Shown: one piece after another, positions 50,532 to 58,604 of the stretch | Position numbering within the stretch: the stretch's first letter is position 1 | Layout: the number at the start of each line of letters is the position of its first letter | Assembly: GCA_021299715.1 (NCBI GenBank) | Contig: JAJTEL010000001.1 | Span: 65,397 to 129,396 of the forward strand | Origin: Ilumatobacteraceae bacterium | Lineage (GTDB): Bacteria > Actinomycetota > Acidimicrobiia > Acidimicrobiales > Ilumatobacteraceae | DNA: 64,000 nucleotides | Reading direction: 5' to 3' | The notes under the pieces: generated by a model | What the model was told of the DNA's origin: nothing | Seen by the model: the letters and a program-made list of their open reading frames with translations, nothing else | The model's database searches: none | Program-made: the position numbers and the translations under genes

Positions 50532-51362
50532 GTGGCAATAGATCCCGATTCGCTGGAAACAGTTTCCTACCGCGTGGTCAATCGCGGGTCAGAAGGCGTG
50601 GCAGTCATCTCACTCAATCGTGACGATAAACGCAACGCTCAAAACAATCAGATGACCTATGAGCTGAATCATTGCTTCGATCTGGCGGCACGAGATTCTG
50701 ATGTCAAGGTCATTGTTCTTCGCGCAGAAGGAAAGCATTTTTCGTCAGGTCACGATCTTCGAGACAGAAGTTCTCATCTCGATTTCCCGCAAGTTTTTCC
50801 TCAGTCTCCATTCACTGGTGAAGGCCAAGAGGGGATGATGGCGCATGAAGAAGAGGTGTATTTCAACATGTGCTGGCGTTGGAGAAACATTCCCAAGCCA
50901 GTTATTGCGGCCGCTCAGGGAAAAACTATTGCTGGTGGACTCATGTTGTTGTGGGTTGCCGACATCATCATTGCCGCCGATGACGCAACGTTTTCCGATC
51001 CCGTTGTCGCCTTTGGTGTCAACGGAGTTGAGTACTTCGGGCATCCGTGGGAACTTGGCGCAAGAAAGGCCAAAGAACTGCTTTTCACCGGAGATTCAAT
51101 AACAGCACAAGAAGCGATGACTCTTGGCATGGTGAACAAAGTTGTCGAGGCTGCCAACTTGGATGCGGCCACGATGGAGATGGCACAGACCATCGCTAAG
51201 CGGCCAGGTTTTGCTTTGAAGCTGGCAAAAGAATCCGTGAACCAGGCGTTAGAAGCGCAAGGTCAATACACAGCAATGAAGGCCGCGTTTTCTCTACAGC
51301 ATTTGGGGCATGCGAATAATCGCTTGCGATTCGGAATGCCAATTGACCCGTCCGGTCTGTAA
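50532..51362 (+). CDS. Enoyl-CoA hydratase/isomerase-family protein
   Basis: The 276-residue crotonase-fold protein has GVAVISLNRDDKRNAQNNQM, GKHFSSGHDLRD (oxyanion hole), and AAQGKTIAGGLMLLWVADIIIA (second oxyanion-hole glycine). The usual catalytic glutamates are not clear at their positions (SDPVVAFGVNGVEYF), so the exact reaction is uncertain. GTG start 16 bases after the tRNA CCA; its stop overlaps the next gene (TAATG). Confidence 0.9.
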   Translation: MAIDPDSLETVSYRVVNRGSEGVAVISLNRDDKRNAQNNQMTYELNHCFDLAARDSDVKVIVLRAEGKHFSSGHDLRDRSSHLDFPQVFPQSPFTGEGQEGMMAHEEEVYFNMCWRWRNIPKPVIAAAQGKTIAGGLMLLWVADIIIAADDATFSDPVVAFGVNGVEYFGHPWELGARKAKELLFTGDSITAQEAMTLGMVNKVVEAANLDAATMEMAQTIAKRPGFALKLAKESVNQALEAQGQYTAMKAAFSLQHLGHANNRLRFGMPIDPSGL

Positions 51363-52567
51363 TGGATTCTCTGCCTACTCCGGAATTAGTTCGTGAACAG
51401 TTCTCGAAATGGCTGGACGAGAACTGGAATCCCGATTATTCGCTTCGTGAATGGCGTGAAGTATTCGTCGATTCCGGTTGGTCCGTTCCGCATTGGCCAA
51501 CGAATCGTTTTGGCAAGGGGCTGCCAGCATGGAGTGAAGGTGTTGTTGCTAGCCACTTACGACAAAGAGGGGTACCCGGTCTGCCAATTGGCGGGGGAAC
51601 TTTTCTTGCAGCACCGACAATCTTGGATCACGGATCTGCAGAGATTCAGGAGAGGTTTTTGCGAGACATCTTGATTGGTGCAACTACCTGGTGCCAATTG
51701 TTCAGTGAACCTGGAGCAGGCTCAGATCTTGCGGGCTTGTCTACAAAAGCAGTTCGCGATGGCGATGAGTGGGTTATCAACGGACAGAAAGTGTGGAACA
51801 CAAGTGCACACCATGCCGATTACGGAATTCTGCTCGCGCGCACCGATACAGAGGCGCCAAAGCATTCTGGAATCTCCTATTTCATTCTGCCGATGAAGCA
51901 AGAGGGAGTTTTGGTACGTCCACTTCTCCAGATGAATCATCATCAATCGTTTAACGAGGTTTTCTTAACCGATGCTCGTGTCCCCTTGTCGTGGACTGTT
52001 GGCGATGTCAACGCAGGTTGGACCGTTGCAAACACAACTTTGGCGTATGAACGAAAGTTTGGCGCAACATTTGGAGAGATTCGACAACGGGGAAATGGTC
52101 GTGCAGCAGCCGAAGCACATGAGGAGTGGCTGCACTATATGGAGACCTATAAGTGGTATCCGCAACGAGCAGGACGAGTTGATTTGATTCCATCTCGGCT
52201 AGCCGAAACCGGACACGCATCCAATGCAATTTCTAGAGATGAAGCGCTGAAGGTTCTGTCACTGCAACGTGTCAGTGCGCTTACTGCTGAGCGCGCACGT
52301 GTACTGCGCGAACTTGGTCATGCACCAGGTCCGGAAGGTTCGGTGGGGAAGTTGGCAACGAGCAATGCCGCGCGTGCAGCGGCACAGATTCACGCGCGTA
52401 TGACGGGTGCTGCTGCAATGTTGGATTCATCTGAGGAATCAACCGACGGGGTGATTTCTGAAGTGATCTTGTCTGTGCCAGCGCAATCCATCGCAGGCGG
52501 AACCGATGAAGTGCAGCGCAACATCCTGGGTGAACGCATTCTTGGGTTACCCCGAGAACCTCGCTAG
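51362..52567 (+). CDS. Acyl-CoA dehydrogenase
   Basis: The 401-residue FAD enzyme has CQLFSEPGAGSDLAGLSTKAV, the WVINGQKVWNTSAHHADYGILLART strand, FFNEVFLTDARVP-type NEVFLTDARVPLSW and a C-terminal SQSIAGGTDEVQRNILGERILGLP-like segment. The TEVQ-type region ends in GGTDEVQRNILGERILG, as in steroid or long-chain acyl-CoA dehydrogenases of actinobacteria. It pairs naturally with the upstream hydratase in a beta-oxidation step. Confidence 0.93.
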   Translation: MDSLPTPELVREQFSKWLDENWNPDYSLREWREVFVDSGWSVPHWPTNRFGKGLPAWSEGVVASHLRQRGVPGLPIGGGTFLAAPTILDHGSAEIQERFLRDILIGATTWCQLFSEPGAGSDLAGLSTKAVRDGDEWVINGQKVWNTSAHHADYGILLARTDTEAPKHSGISYFILPMKQEGVLVRPLLQMNHHQSFNEVFLTDARVPLSWTVGDVNAGWTVANTTLAYERKFGATFGEIRQRGNGRAAAEAHEEWLHYMETYKWYPQRAGRVDLIPSRLAETGHASNAISRDEALKVLSLQRVSALTAERARVLRELGHAPGPEGSVGKLATSNAARAAAQIHARMTGAAAMLDSSEESTDGVISEVILSVPAQSIAGGTDEVQRNILGERILGLPREPR

Positions 52568-52614
52568 CGGGTTTCACGCCCATTTCTCGCCTGTAGCCTT
52601 CTATTCCGCTACAG

Positions 52615-52687
52615 GCTCCCATCGTCTAGTGGCCTAGGACACCACCCTCTCAAGGTGGCGGCACGGGTTCGAATCCCGTTGGGAGTG
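52615..52687 (+). tRNA. tRNA-Glu (CTC anticodon)
   Basis: The 73-base cloverleaf has acceptor GCTCCCA/TGGGAGT, anticodon stem CCACC/GGTGG with loop CTCTCAA (anticodon CTC) and T-arm ACGGG/CCCGT with TTCGAAT. The discriminator G is followed by an encoded CCA at 52688-52690. It lies at the left edge of a patch of unknown genes and a direct repeat; tRNA genes are common integration points. Confidence 0.96.
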
Positions 52688-52729
52688 CCACTTGATAATC
52701 AAGACACATGCCGGTGAAATACTGCGCGC

Positions 52730-53455
52730 ATGGCGCAACATGACGGTGGTGCAAGACATCCTTCACAGCAAATGATGGACCTGGCTGCAGAGCTCACAGC
52801 TGTTACGACGGGACATTCAGCAACGTACCGACGGACGTGGGAGGACGAACTCGGCGATACTCCTGAGGCCCATGCAGCGGCAGCAGCTTGGCGTAAGTGG
52901 GATATTGAATCGCCTGCAGTGCTGTTGCGTGCAGAGTGGTTTGGTGGGCAGGTTGCCCGCTTCTATGACTGGATAAATCCACCCGACCCTCGCATGCGTG
53001 AACTGTTTGGTCTGACATATCTTGACGTCGCTCGCGAAGCATGGTGGAAACTCGACTGGCACGCTCACGTGGAGTTCCTTCAGAAATTGTTGGCGGTGGG
53101 ACTATCACCGGCTGAAGCTGCTTCTGTTCTACGGGCGGCTCAAAAGATGTCATTAGGGCGGCCCATCAATACGAAGGCACTGGTGCGCACGGCGCGCAAA
53201 TATAAAAAGTTCGGTTTCCCCATCCACCCCAAGAACATATGGACTTTGCAGAACGCGACAACGCCAGAACTAAAGAAACTGCATGATTCAGTTATCTATG
53301 ACCGAAAGAAGCGAAATAAGAATGAACTGGCTTCTGAAAAAAGTCGTAAGCGTGCCATTCGTCAAACGCTGAAGCAGACCTTGTTGCTAGAGAAGATGAA
53401 TGCGTCATTCAATCAAATGAGTGTTTCCAGTGAGACCACTGCATGTAAGCAGTGA
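52730..53455 (+). CDS. Hypothetical protein, Lys/Arg-rich C-terminus
   Basis: The 241-residue soluble protein is rich in Trp and Ala in its first half (AAAAAWRKWDIESPAVLLRAEWFGG, REAWWKLDWHAHVEFLQKLL). Its end is basic and helical (RKKRNKNELASEKSRKRAIRQTLKQ). No known family is recognised; binding to nucleic acid is only a guess from composition. It follows tRNA-Glu directly, and its stop codon lies in the first copy of the direct repeat. Confidence 0.65.
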   Translation: MAQHDGGARHPSQQMMDLAAELTAVTTGHSATYRRTWEDELGDTPEAHAAAAAWRKWDIESPAVLLRAEWFGGQVARFYDWINPPDPRMRELFGLTYLDVAREAWWKLDWHAHVEFLQKLLAVGLSPAEAASVLRAAQKMSLGRPINTKALVRTARKYKKFGFPIHPKNIWTLQNATTPELKKLHDSVIYDRKKRNKNELASEKSRKRAIRQTLKQTLLLEKMNASFNQMSVSSETTACKQ

Positions 53456-53517
53456 CGGAACGTCATTAACGGGACTACATCGGCACTTTATTGATGAGGG
53501 TCGTTGCTGTCCTGAAT
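53451..53517 (+). repeat. Direct repeat copy 1 with TGACGGAACGTCA palindrome
   Basis: A 67-base element is repeated at 54216-54280 with roughly 85 percent identity by eye. The outer parts are identical: it begins AGTGACGGAACGTCA and ends GAGGGTCGTTGCTGTCCTGAAT. The start holds a perfect 5-base inverted repeat, TGACG-GAA-CGTCA. The stop codon of the upstream gene lies within it. Confidence 0.85.
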
Positions 53518-53567
53518 AAGTACGGCATCGCTAGACATCAAGAAAAGGAAATACGCCAGGCGATTAG

Positions 53568-54026
53568 TTACCAATACAGCAATGCAAGTATTGCCATGAT
53601 GGCAATCACAATACCGACAACAACAAGAGAAATGATGATGTTGGCCTTGACTATTAAGTACAGCAGGAATACAAGACCGAACCCAAGAGCAACCACTATT
53701 ACCTTGATTAAGAAGTCAAGCAATATTCCCCCGGCGGCAAGCAACCCCGCCGACAGCGCCCCACCGATTGCTTTCAGCGGCTCAACAACAAAAAATCGCA
53801 ACGGTTGCTGTCTCATCTTCTGACGCATATCGGCTTTACGGATTCTCCTCCGCGTGCGCTGTGCGTCCTTTTCTGAACGTCCGAAATCAAGTGGACTTCC
53901 GGTTTGAACGGAAAAATGAAGTTGCCGAGTAGGGCACACCCACGACATTCCCGCCCCTTTTACAGATGAGACGCCGAAGCTTTGTTGCATCTGTGAACCA
54001 CAAATTGAACAATTCGGAGCGCCCAT
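53568..54026 (-). CDS. Zinc-ribbon membrane protein, unknown function
   Basis: The 152-residue protein begins with a CxxC knuckle (CSICGSQM) and a lone CPT, then a basic region (RTRRRIRKADMRQKMRQQ). Two hydrophobic segments follow (about residues 87-118 and 125-150, LIVKANIIISLVVVGIVIAIMAIL). It resembles small zinc-ribbon-plus-membrane proteins of unknown role. It lies exactly between the two copies of the direct repeat, alone and on the minus strand. Confidence 0.7.
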   Translation of the reverse strand: MGAPNCSICGSQMQQSFGVSSVKGAGMSWVCPTRQLHFSVQTGSPLDFGRSEKDAQRTRRRIRKADMRQKMRQQPLRFFVVEPLKAIGGALSAGLLAAGGILLDFLIKVIVVALGFGLVFLLYLIVKANIIISLVVVGIVIAIMAILALLYW

Positions 54027-54327
54027 TCGGAGAACTATACAGTTATTAAGTTGTCAACAAAAAAATTGCATTCACTGCTTTAGATGGCAAGTTGCAGGCA
54101 AGTAAATGTAAAGGTCGGGCATGCAAAATCTTGAAAACCTTTTCAAGGTGGAGTCCCACGATTAGGATTTCAACCATCGATTGAGTAGATCCGGTGAGAT
54201 TAATGACGTGTTAGTAGTGACGGAACGTCAGTAACGCAACTAGATCCGCACTCTTGGTGAGGGTCGTTGCTGTCCTGAATGTGTCACAGCAGCGCTCCAT
54301 TGTGGCCCGCGCGGCAGTATCGCATTG
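54027..54327. other. AT-richer intergenic stretch with hairpin and repeat copy 2
   Basis: No gene is supported in these 301 bases. They hold a perfect 8-base inverted repeat with a two-base loop (CTTGAAAA-CC-TTTTCAAG, 54130-54147) and the second copy of the direct repeat (54216-54280). A/T runs here are more frequent than in neighbouring genes. The segment could hold a non-coding RNA or the remains of an inserted element. Confidence 0.4.
54216..54280 (+). repeat. Direct repeat copy 2 with TGACGGAACGTCA palindrome
   Basis: A 65-base element, same orientation as 53451-53517, starting 765 bases downstream of it. The TGACG-GAA-CGTCA palindrome and the last 22 bases (from GAGGGTCG) are identical; the middle differs and is 2 bases shorter. 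Confidence 0.85.
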
Positions 54328-54678
54328 CTAGTCGTGTATTGACCCATCAGGCATAGTTGCCATATGTAGGTTTGTGTGAGTCAAGTTTGTGCCTTCTATG
54401 TTTGCTTTAAACAGTTCTGCATAAATCAGGCTTGCATGAGCCAAATCTGCACTTTCCAGATTTGCACCCATCAGCATTGTGCCTTCCAAGTCTGCGTGAG
54501 TGAGGTTTGCATTAATCAAGATCGCAAAACGCAGGTTTGCCCCACAGATGTCTGCCCGTTTCAGGTTTGCGCCACGTAGGTCAGCTCCTGTGAGGGCTGT
54601 ACGTTTCAGGTTTGCTCCGGCCAGGTCTGCACCAGCTAAATGGGCGTCATTTTCGATTGTGTAGCCGTTGACTTGCAT
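54328..54678 (-). CDS. Pentapeptide-repeat protein
   Basis: The 116-residue protein consists almost entirely of A(D/N)LXX repeats (GADLAGANLKRTALTGADL and on, about 18 units), which fold as a right-handed quadrilateral beta helix. Function is unknown; some relatives (Qnr, MfpA) mimic DNA and bind gyrase, but this one is short and no such role can be claimed. TTTAAAGGG precedes the ATG. Confidence 0.9.
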   Translation of the reverse strand: MQVNGYTIENDAHLAGADLAGANLKRTALTGADLRGANLKRADICGANLRFAILINANLTHADLEGTMLMGANLESADLAHASLIYAELFKANIEGTNLTHTNLHMATMPDGSIHD

Positions 54679-54845
54679 CCCTTTAAACTAATTCACTAGC
54701 AATTGCCCTGTCTCTTAGGTGAGTGAGTCCAATGGTGCAACTGGCGTCTGCGTTGTGACGGCTCGTTCATCACACTGTGTTATACGTAACTTTTTGCCAT
54801 ACGGTGTCGTTACAGCTCAATCTGTGCGTGAAAGACTGCAAGAGC

Positions 54846-55670
54846 ATGTTTGCTGGTCTCTTGTCGCTTCCCGAAGCTGTTCTTCTCGGCATCGTCGAAG
54901 GCATCACCGAGTTTCTTCCCGTCTCGTCCACTGGTCATCTCCTTGTTGTGAGCGATCTCATTGGTTTCGGCACTGGCACATCTGAAGGGGCTGCAGATTC
55001 GTATGCAATCGCTATTCAATTCGGGGCAATCCTTGCGGTTCTCGTTTTGTATCGCTCACGCATCCTGTCCATTGTGAAGGGTCTAGTTGGTCGCGATGAA
55101 CAGGGTCGGTCAATTCTTCTGGCTCTAGTTGCCGCGTTTCTTCCCGCAGCCGTGGTTGGAGTGGTATTTGGTGACGCCATCAAAAATGCATTGTTTGGTC
55201 CGGCGCCTGTCGCACTTGCGTGGGCAGTAGGCGGTGCCGCAATTCTTGTGTGGAAACCGAAACCAACACAGCGTTCACTTCACGAGCTGTCCGTGCGTTC
55301 AGCACTCATTATCGGATGCGCCCAGACTGTCGCATTGTGGCCGGGCGTCAGCAGAAGTTTGGTGACACTTATTGCCGGTCTAGCAGTGGGGTTGTCGCTG
55401 GCTGCTGCTGTGGAGTTTTCTTTTCTTCTTGGGCTTGTCACATTGTCGGCGGCAACAGTTCTTGATGTGTCTCGTCATGGCGGCGACATTGTTGACTATT
55501 TCGGAATCGCTACACCACTCGTTGGAGCAATGGTTGCATGTGTGACAGCAATGGTTGCAGTGAGGTGGATGGTGTCGTATCTAAACTCGCGCTCGCTGGC
55601 CATTTTTGGTTGGTACAGGCTTGCTGCAGCCAGTGTGACTGCAGTGTTGCTAGTAACAAACGTGTTGTAG
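54846..55670 (+). CDS. uppP: Undecaprenyl-diphosphatase UppP/BacA
   Basis: The 274-residue integral membrane enzyme recycles undecaprenyl pyrophosphate for cell-wall synthesis. It has the signature EGITEFLPVSSTGHL near the N-terminus, the second motif LWPGVSRS and about eight membrane segments. ATG 54846 gives the normal UppP start; a frame open to 54777 would add 23 non-conserved residues. It ends 1 base from the convergent LLM oxidoreductase stop. Confidence 0.94.
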   Translation: MFAGLLSLPEAVLLGIVEGITEFLPVSSTGHLLVVSDLIGFGTGTSEGAADSYAIAIQFGAILAVLVLYRSRILSIVKGLVGRDEQGRSILLALVAAFLPAAVVGVVFGDAIKNALFGPAPVALAWAVGGAAILVWKPKPTQRSLHELSVRSALIIGCAQTVALWPGVSRSLVTLIAGLAVGLSLAAAVEFSFLLGLVTLSAATVLDVSRHGGDIVDYFGIATPLVGAMVACVTAMVAVRWMVSYLNSRSLAIFGWYRLAAASVTAVLLVTNVL

Positions 55671-56600
55671 TTACAGGTGGGGCAGAATGTCCGACCCCAC
55701 CAACTCGATGTGATCTAGGTCGTTCAGGTCGAGGAATTGCAAGTACACACGTGGCGCGCCATGCGCAGCCCACGACGCCAATTTCTCAATTGCTTCTGAC
55801 GGTGTTCCACACACGCCGTTGGCTTTCAATTCATCGACGTCACGTCCTATTGCTGCGGCGCGGCGAGAAATTTCTGCATCGTTACGGCCAACGCACACCA
55901 CTTGTGCCGTTGAATACACAAGGCTTTCGGGGTCACGTCCAATGGTTGTGCAGGCTGCACGAACACGATCGCATTGCTCGACATAGCGCTGCATGTTTTG
56001 GAACGGAAGATTGAATTCTGCTGCATAGCGAGCGGCAAGCATGGGAGTGCGCTTTGGTCCACCACCGCCAACAATGATGGGAGGCGGCGATTGAACTGGC
56101 TTTGGCAATGCGGGCGAATCGGTCAGCGTGAAGTGTTTTCCGCTGAACGCAAAGTCGGCACCCACGGGTGTTCCCCACAGGCCCGTAATAATCTGTAATT
56201 GCTCTTCCAGCACATTGAATCGTTCGCCTAGCGGCAGGAACGGAATTCCATAGGACGAGTGCTCCACTTGGTACCAGCCAGCACCTAGACCAAGTTCAAC
56301 TCGGCCTCCGGACATTTCATCAACATTTGCAACCGAGATGGCGAGAACACCGGGAAGTCGGAACGTTGCTGAGTTCACCAATGTGCCAAGACGAATGGTT
56401 GATGTTTCGCGTGCGATGCCAGCAAGGGTGATCCATGCATCTGATGGGCCAGGAAGACCTGAGAAGTGAGTTCCCATGCGCTGGTAATGATCGCTACGAA
56501 AGAACGCATTGAATCCGTTGCGCTCGGCACATTGCGCTACGGCAAGAAGTTGTTGGTAGCTGGCGCCTTGTTGAGGCTCGGTAAAGACACGAATTTCCAC
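55671..56600 (-). CDS. LLM-class (F420-dependent-type) oxidoreductase
   Basis: The 309-residue TIM-barrel protein has FFRSDHYQRMG, TSTIRLGTLVNSATFRLPGVLAISVANVDEMSGGRVELGLGAGWYQVEHSSYGIPF and PPIIVGGGGPKRTPMLAARYAAEFN, typical of F420-using luciferase-like enzymes abundant in actinobacteria. The cofactor and substrate are inferred from family only. The start codon is GTG. Confidence 0.88.
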   Translation of the reverse strand: MEIRVFTEPQQGASYQQLLAVAQCAERNGFNAFFRSDHYQRMGTHFSGLPGPSDAWITLAGIARETSTIRLGTLVNSATFRLPGVLAISVANVDEMSGGRVELGLGAGWYQVEHSSYGIPFLPLGERFNVLEEQLQIITGLWGTPVGADFAFSGKHFTLTDSPALPKPVQSPPPIIVGGGGPKRTPMLAARYAAEFNLPFQNMQRYVEQCDRVRAACTTIGRDPESLVYSTAQVVCVGRNDAEISRRAAAIGRDVDELKANGVCGTPSEAIEKLASWAAHGAPRVYLQFLDLNDLDHIELVGSDILPHL

Positions 56601-56609
56601 GTGTTCAAA

Positions 56610-57266
56610 CTAACTGTTCTCTGGCATTGTGGTGGCGACAGGAGTCAGGTATTCATCGAGAGCACGTCGAATGTGATTACCTAATCGAACTCCGCCATGT
56701 GCGTTCATGTGTACACCGTCGCCAGTGAACCAATGCTTCTGACGACGCGCAATGGCTTCCCAATCCAAGACAGAGAAACCAAGTTTCTTGGATTGAGACT
56801 TCACAACCTTGTTGAATTGACGCGCCTTGATTTTCACATTCCCGTTTTCGCGGTATGTCAACCACATGAGGTGGCCACCTTGCGAGCTCACTTCGGCGTA
56901 TATACGACGAATTGATTGCTGTAAGTACGTTGCTCCCGTGTCGTTGTACCCAGTTGCTACAACAACAATGTCGAATTCTTCGTCGCGATGTTTCTGCAAG
57001 AGACGTAGTGCGCTTGCCTGCGGCGCATTACCTTCAATGCATCCAGGGTCCACGAGTTTTTGGCATCCCCACACTTCCAGCGTGACGTCGTACGAACCTT
57101 TCCACAGCGACTTCATGGACGTAGGAGACCAACGAAGAACAGATGCAACAGAGTCACCAAGAATGAGCACCTTTACTCGCTCGGCCTGAACAGCAGAAGG
57201 AACGAGCGATGCAAGCACAATGCCCAGCACAACAAGAGTACGAAGAACACGTGTTACGCGGAGCAT
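56610..57266 (-). CDS. Secreted SGNH/GDSL-like hydrolase
   Basis: The 218-residue protein has a signal peptide (MLRVTRVLRTLVVLGIVL, cleavage probably after VQA) and SGNH blocks: ILGDSVASVL (block I serine), GYNDTG (block III) and GDGVHMNAHG (block V Asp-His). It is probably an esterase or acetyl-transfer-type domain acting on the envelope. ATG 57266 gives the signal peptide and is 8 bases after TAGCCT (57275-57280, minus). A longer frame to 57464 is rejected. Confidence 0.82.
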   Translation of the reverse strand: MLRVTRVLRTLVVLGIVLASLVPSAVQAERVKVLILGDSVASVLRWSPTSMKSLWKGSYDVTLEVWGCQKLVDPGCIEGNAPQASALRLLQKHRDEEFDIVVVATGYNDTGATYLQQSIRRIYAEVSSQGGHLMWLTYRENGNVKIKARQFNKVVKSQSKKLGFSVLDWEAIARRQKHWFTGDGVHMNAHGGVRLGNHIRRALDEYLTPVATTMPENS

Positions 57267-57277
57267 AGAAGCCAAGG

Positions 57278-57742
57278 CTATGAGACGCGAGATGGCGAGT
57301 GTGTGCTTTCCCTCATGTTTTGTATCCAATCGTGATGGGCAATTTGTAACGGATGGGGGAGGCGACTGAGATGGCGGTGAGGTAGCGAAGGCAGTGATTG
57401 GCGCACCGCCAATGTGCGAATGGGTTGCACTGCGACATGCTCCGCCACACCGAACATGACGCAACGATGTAAGGCACGGGCGAACGGATTATGTCGTCCT
57501 TGTGTGTATGCCACGCCAATGGTGCGGGCCAGTTCGTCCATAGTGACGGTGTAACCAGATGGGTTTTGCAGAACTCCGGACACTAAACGTCTATAGAGCC
57601 AGGTGGCTGTGGGGCCTAACACCGGCAGCCAGAACATCTCGATATACGGGTCATTCACGCTAAAGCCACGCGATTCAACGATGGGGTCTATCCAAGGAAC
57701 GACGCGAAGTGTGTTGTCGTGTGACTCTGGCGTCTGGCTCAT
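57278..57742 (-). CDS. Hypothetical protein with winged-helix-like core
   Basis: The 154-residue protein has WIDPIVESRGFSVNDPYIEMFWLPVLGPTATWLYRRLV, then TVTMDELARTIGV...RHNPFARALHRCVMFGVAEH. These resemble a helix-turn-helix plus wing. The C-terminus is basic (RHLSRLPHPLQIAHHDWIQN). It could be DNA-binding, but I do not know the family. GAGGAGAGAAAAC precedes the ATG at 57742. It is divergent from the sirtuin gene. Confidence 0.7.
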   Translation of the reverse strand: MSQTPESHDNTLRVVPWIDPIVESRGFSVNDPYIEMFWLPVLGPTATWLYRRLVSGVLQNPSGYTVTMDELARTIGVAYTQGRHNPFARALHRCVMFGVAEHVAVQPIRTLAVRQSLPSLPHRHLSRLPHPLQIAHHDWIQNMRESTHSPSRVS

Positions 57743-57801
57743 GTTTTCTCTCCTCGTTCGAAGCACAGTCATGTGTGCGTTTGGGTAAGAATGAGGAAGG
57801 T

Positions 57802-58587
57802 ATGAGCCCTGAGTTCCCTGCAGATGAAGATCTAGACCTTGTTGCGCAATGGTTGCGCGATGCCGAACGAGTAGTTGCATTTACAGGTGCAGGTATCTCC
57901 ACCGATTCAGGCATTCCCGATTTCCGTGGACCAAATGGACTGTGGGTGAAAAACCCGCTTGCAGAAAAAACGTCAACGCTGAGTTATTACTTGAACGACC
58001 CAGAAGTTCGAAAGGTTGCGTGGGAGGGCCGAGCTCGAACATTTAATGGCACAGCACTTCCCAATGCTGGTCATCATGCGTTAGTGGCGGTACATCGTGC
58101 CGGAAAGTTAAGTGCAGTCGTTACACAAAACGTTGACGGGTTACACCAAGACTCTGGCATCTCACACGACTTGGTATACGAAGTGCATGGCACCATTAAG
58201 TTCGGACGTTGTTGGGACTGCAAAGACCGTCGACCAATGGCTGAGTTCATTGAGCGCGTTCGCGCTGGCGACCCCGACCCGCACTGTGAGTTATGCGGCG
58301 GAATTGTGAAGAGTGATGCAGTTCTGTTTGAACAAGCGTTAGATCCAGCGGTGATCAATGGGTCGTACGCCGCCGCCGAGAACTGCGATGTGCTCCTGGC
58401 CATCGGTTCGACCTTGGCGGTCACCCCAGCTGCGTATGTGGTGGATCGCGCAAAAGCTTCCAAGAAGAAGGTGGTCATTATCAATGGTGGCCCCACAGAG
58501 CGAGACCAGTACGCCCACATCATCTTGCGTGGTGACATCTCACGCATTCTCACCGACCTGGTGGCCCGCGCTGGATTCCCGACTTAG
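57802..58587 (+). CDS. Sir2-family NAD-dependent protein deacylase
   Basis: The 261-residue sirtuin has FTGAGISTDSGIPDFRGPNGLW, the TQNVDGLHQDSG and VYEVHGTIKFGRCWDC segments with the catalytic histidine, the zinc cysteines CWDC and CELC, and LAIGSTLAVTPAAYVV. It removes acyl groups from lysines using NAD. GAGGAAGGT precedes the ATG at 57802. It is followed after 17 bases by the rhodanese-MoeB gene. Confidence 0.94.
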   Translation: MSPEFPADEDLDLVAQWLRDAERVVAFTGAGISTDSGIPDFRGPNGLWVKNPLAEKTSTLSYYLNDPEVRKVAWEGRARTFNGTALPNAGHHALVAVHRAGKLSAVVTQNVDGLHQDSGISHDLVYEVHGTIKFGRCWDCKDRRPMAEFIERVRAGDPDPHCELCGGIVKSDAVLFEQALDPAVINGSYAAAENCDVLLAIGSTLAVTPAAYVVDRAKASKKKVVIINGGPTERDQYAHIILRGDISRILTDLVARAGFPT

Positions 58588-58604
58588 TTGGTAGGGTTTT
58601 GGTC

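Noticed and set aside
53491-53823. 110-residue plus-strand frame starting in repeat copy 1
   Set aside because: It overlaps the zinc-ribbon membrane gene on the other strand, has low-complexity composition and no recognisable fold.
54376-54579. 67-residue Cys-rich frame on the plus strand
   Set aside because: It is the exact antisense of the pentapeptide-repeat gene; the regular cysteines come from reading the repeated Ala-Asn/Asp-Leu codons backwards.
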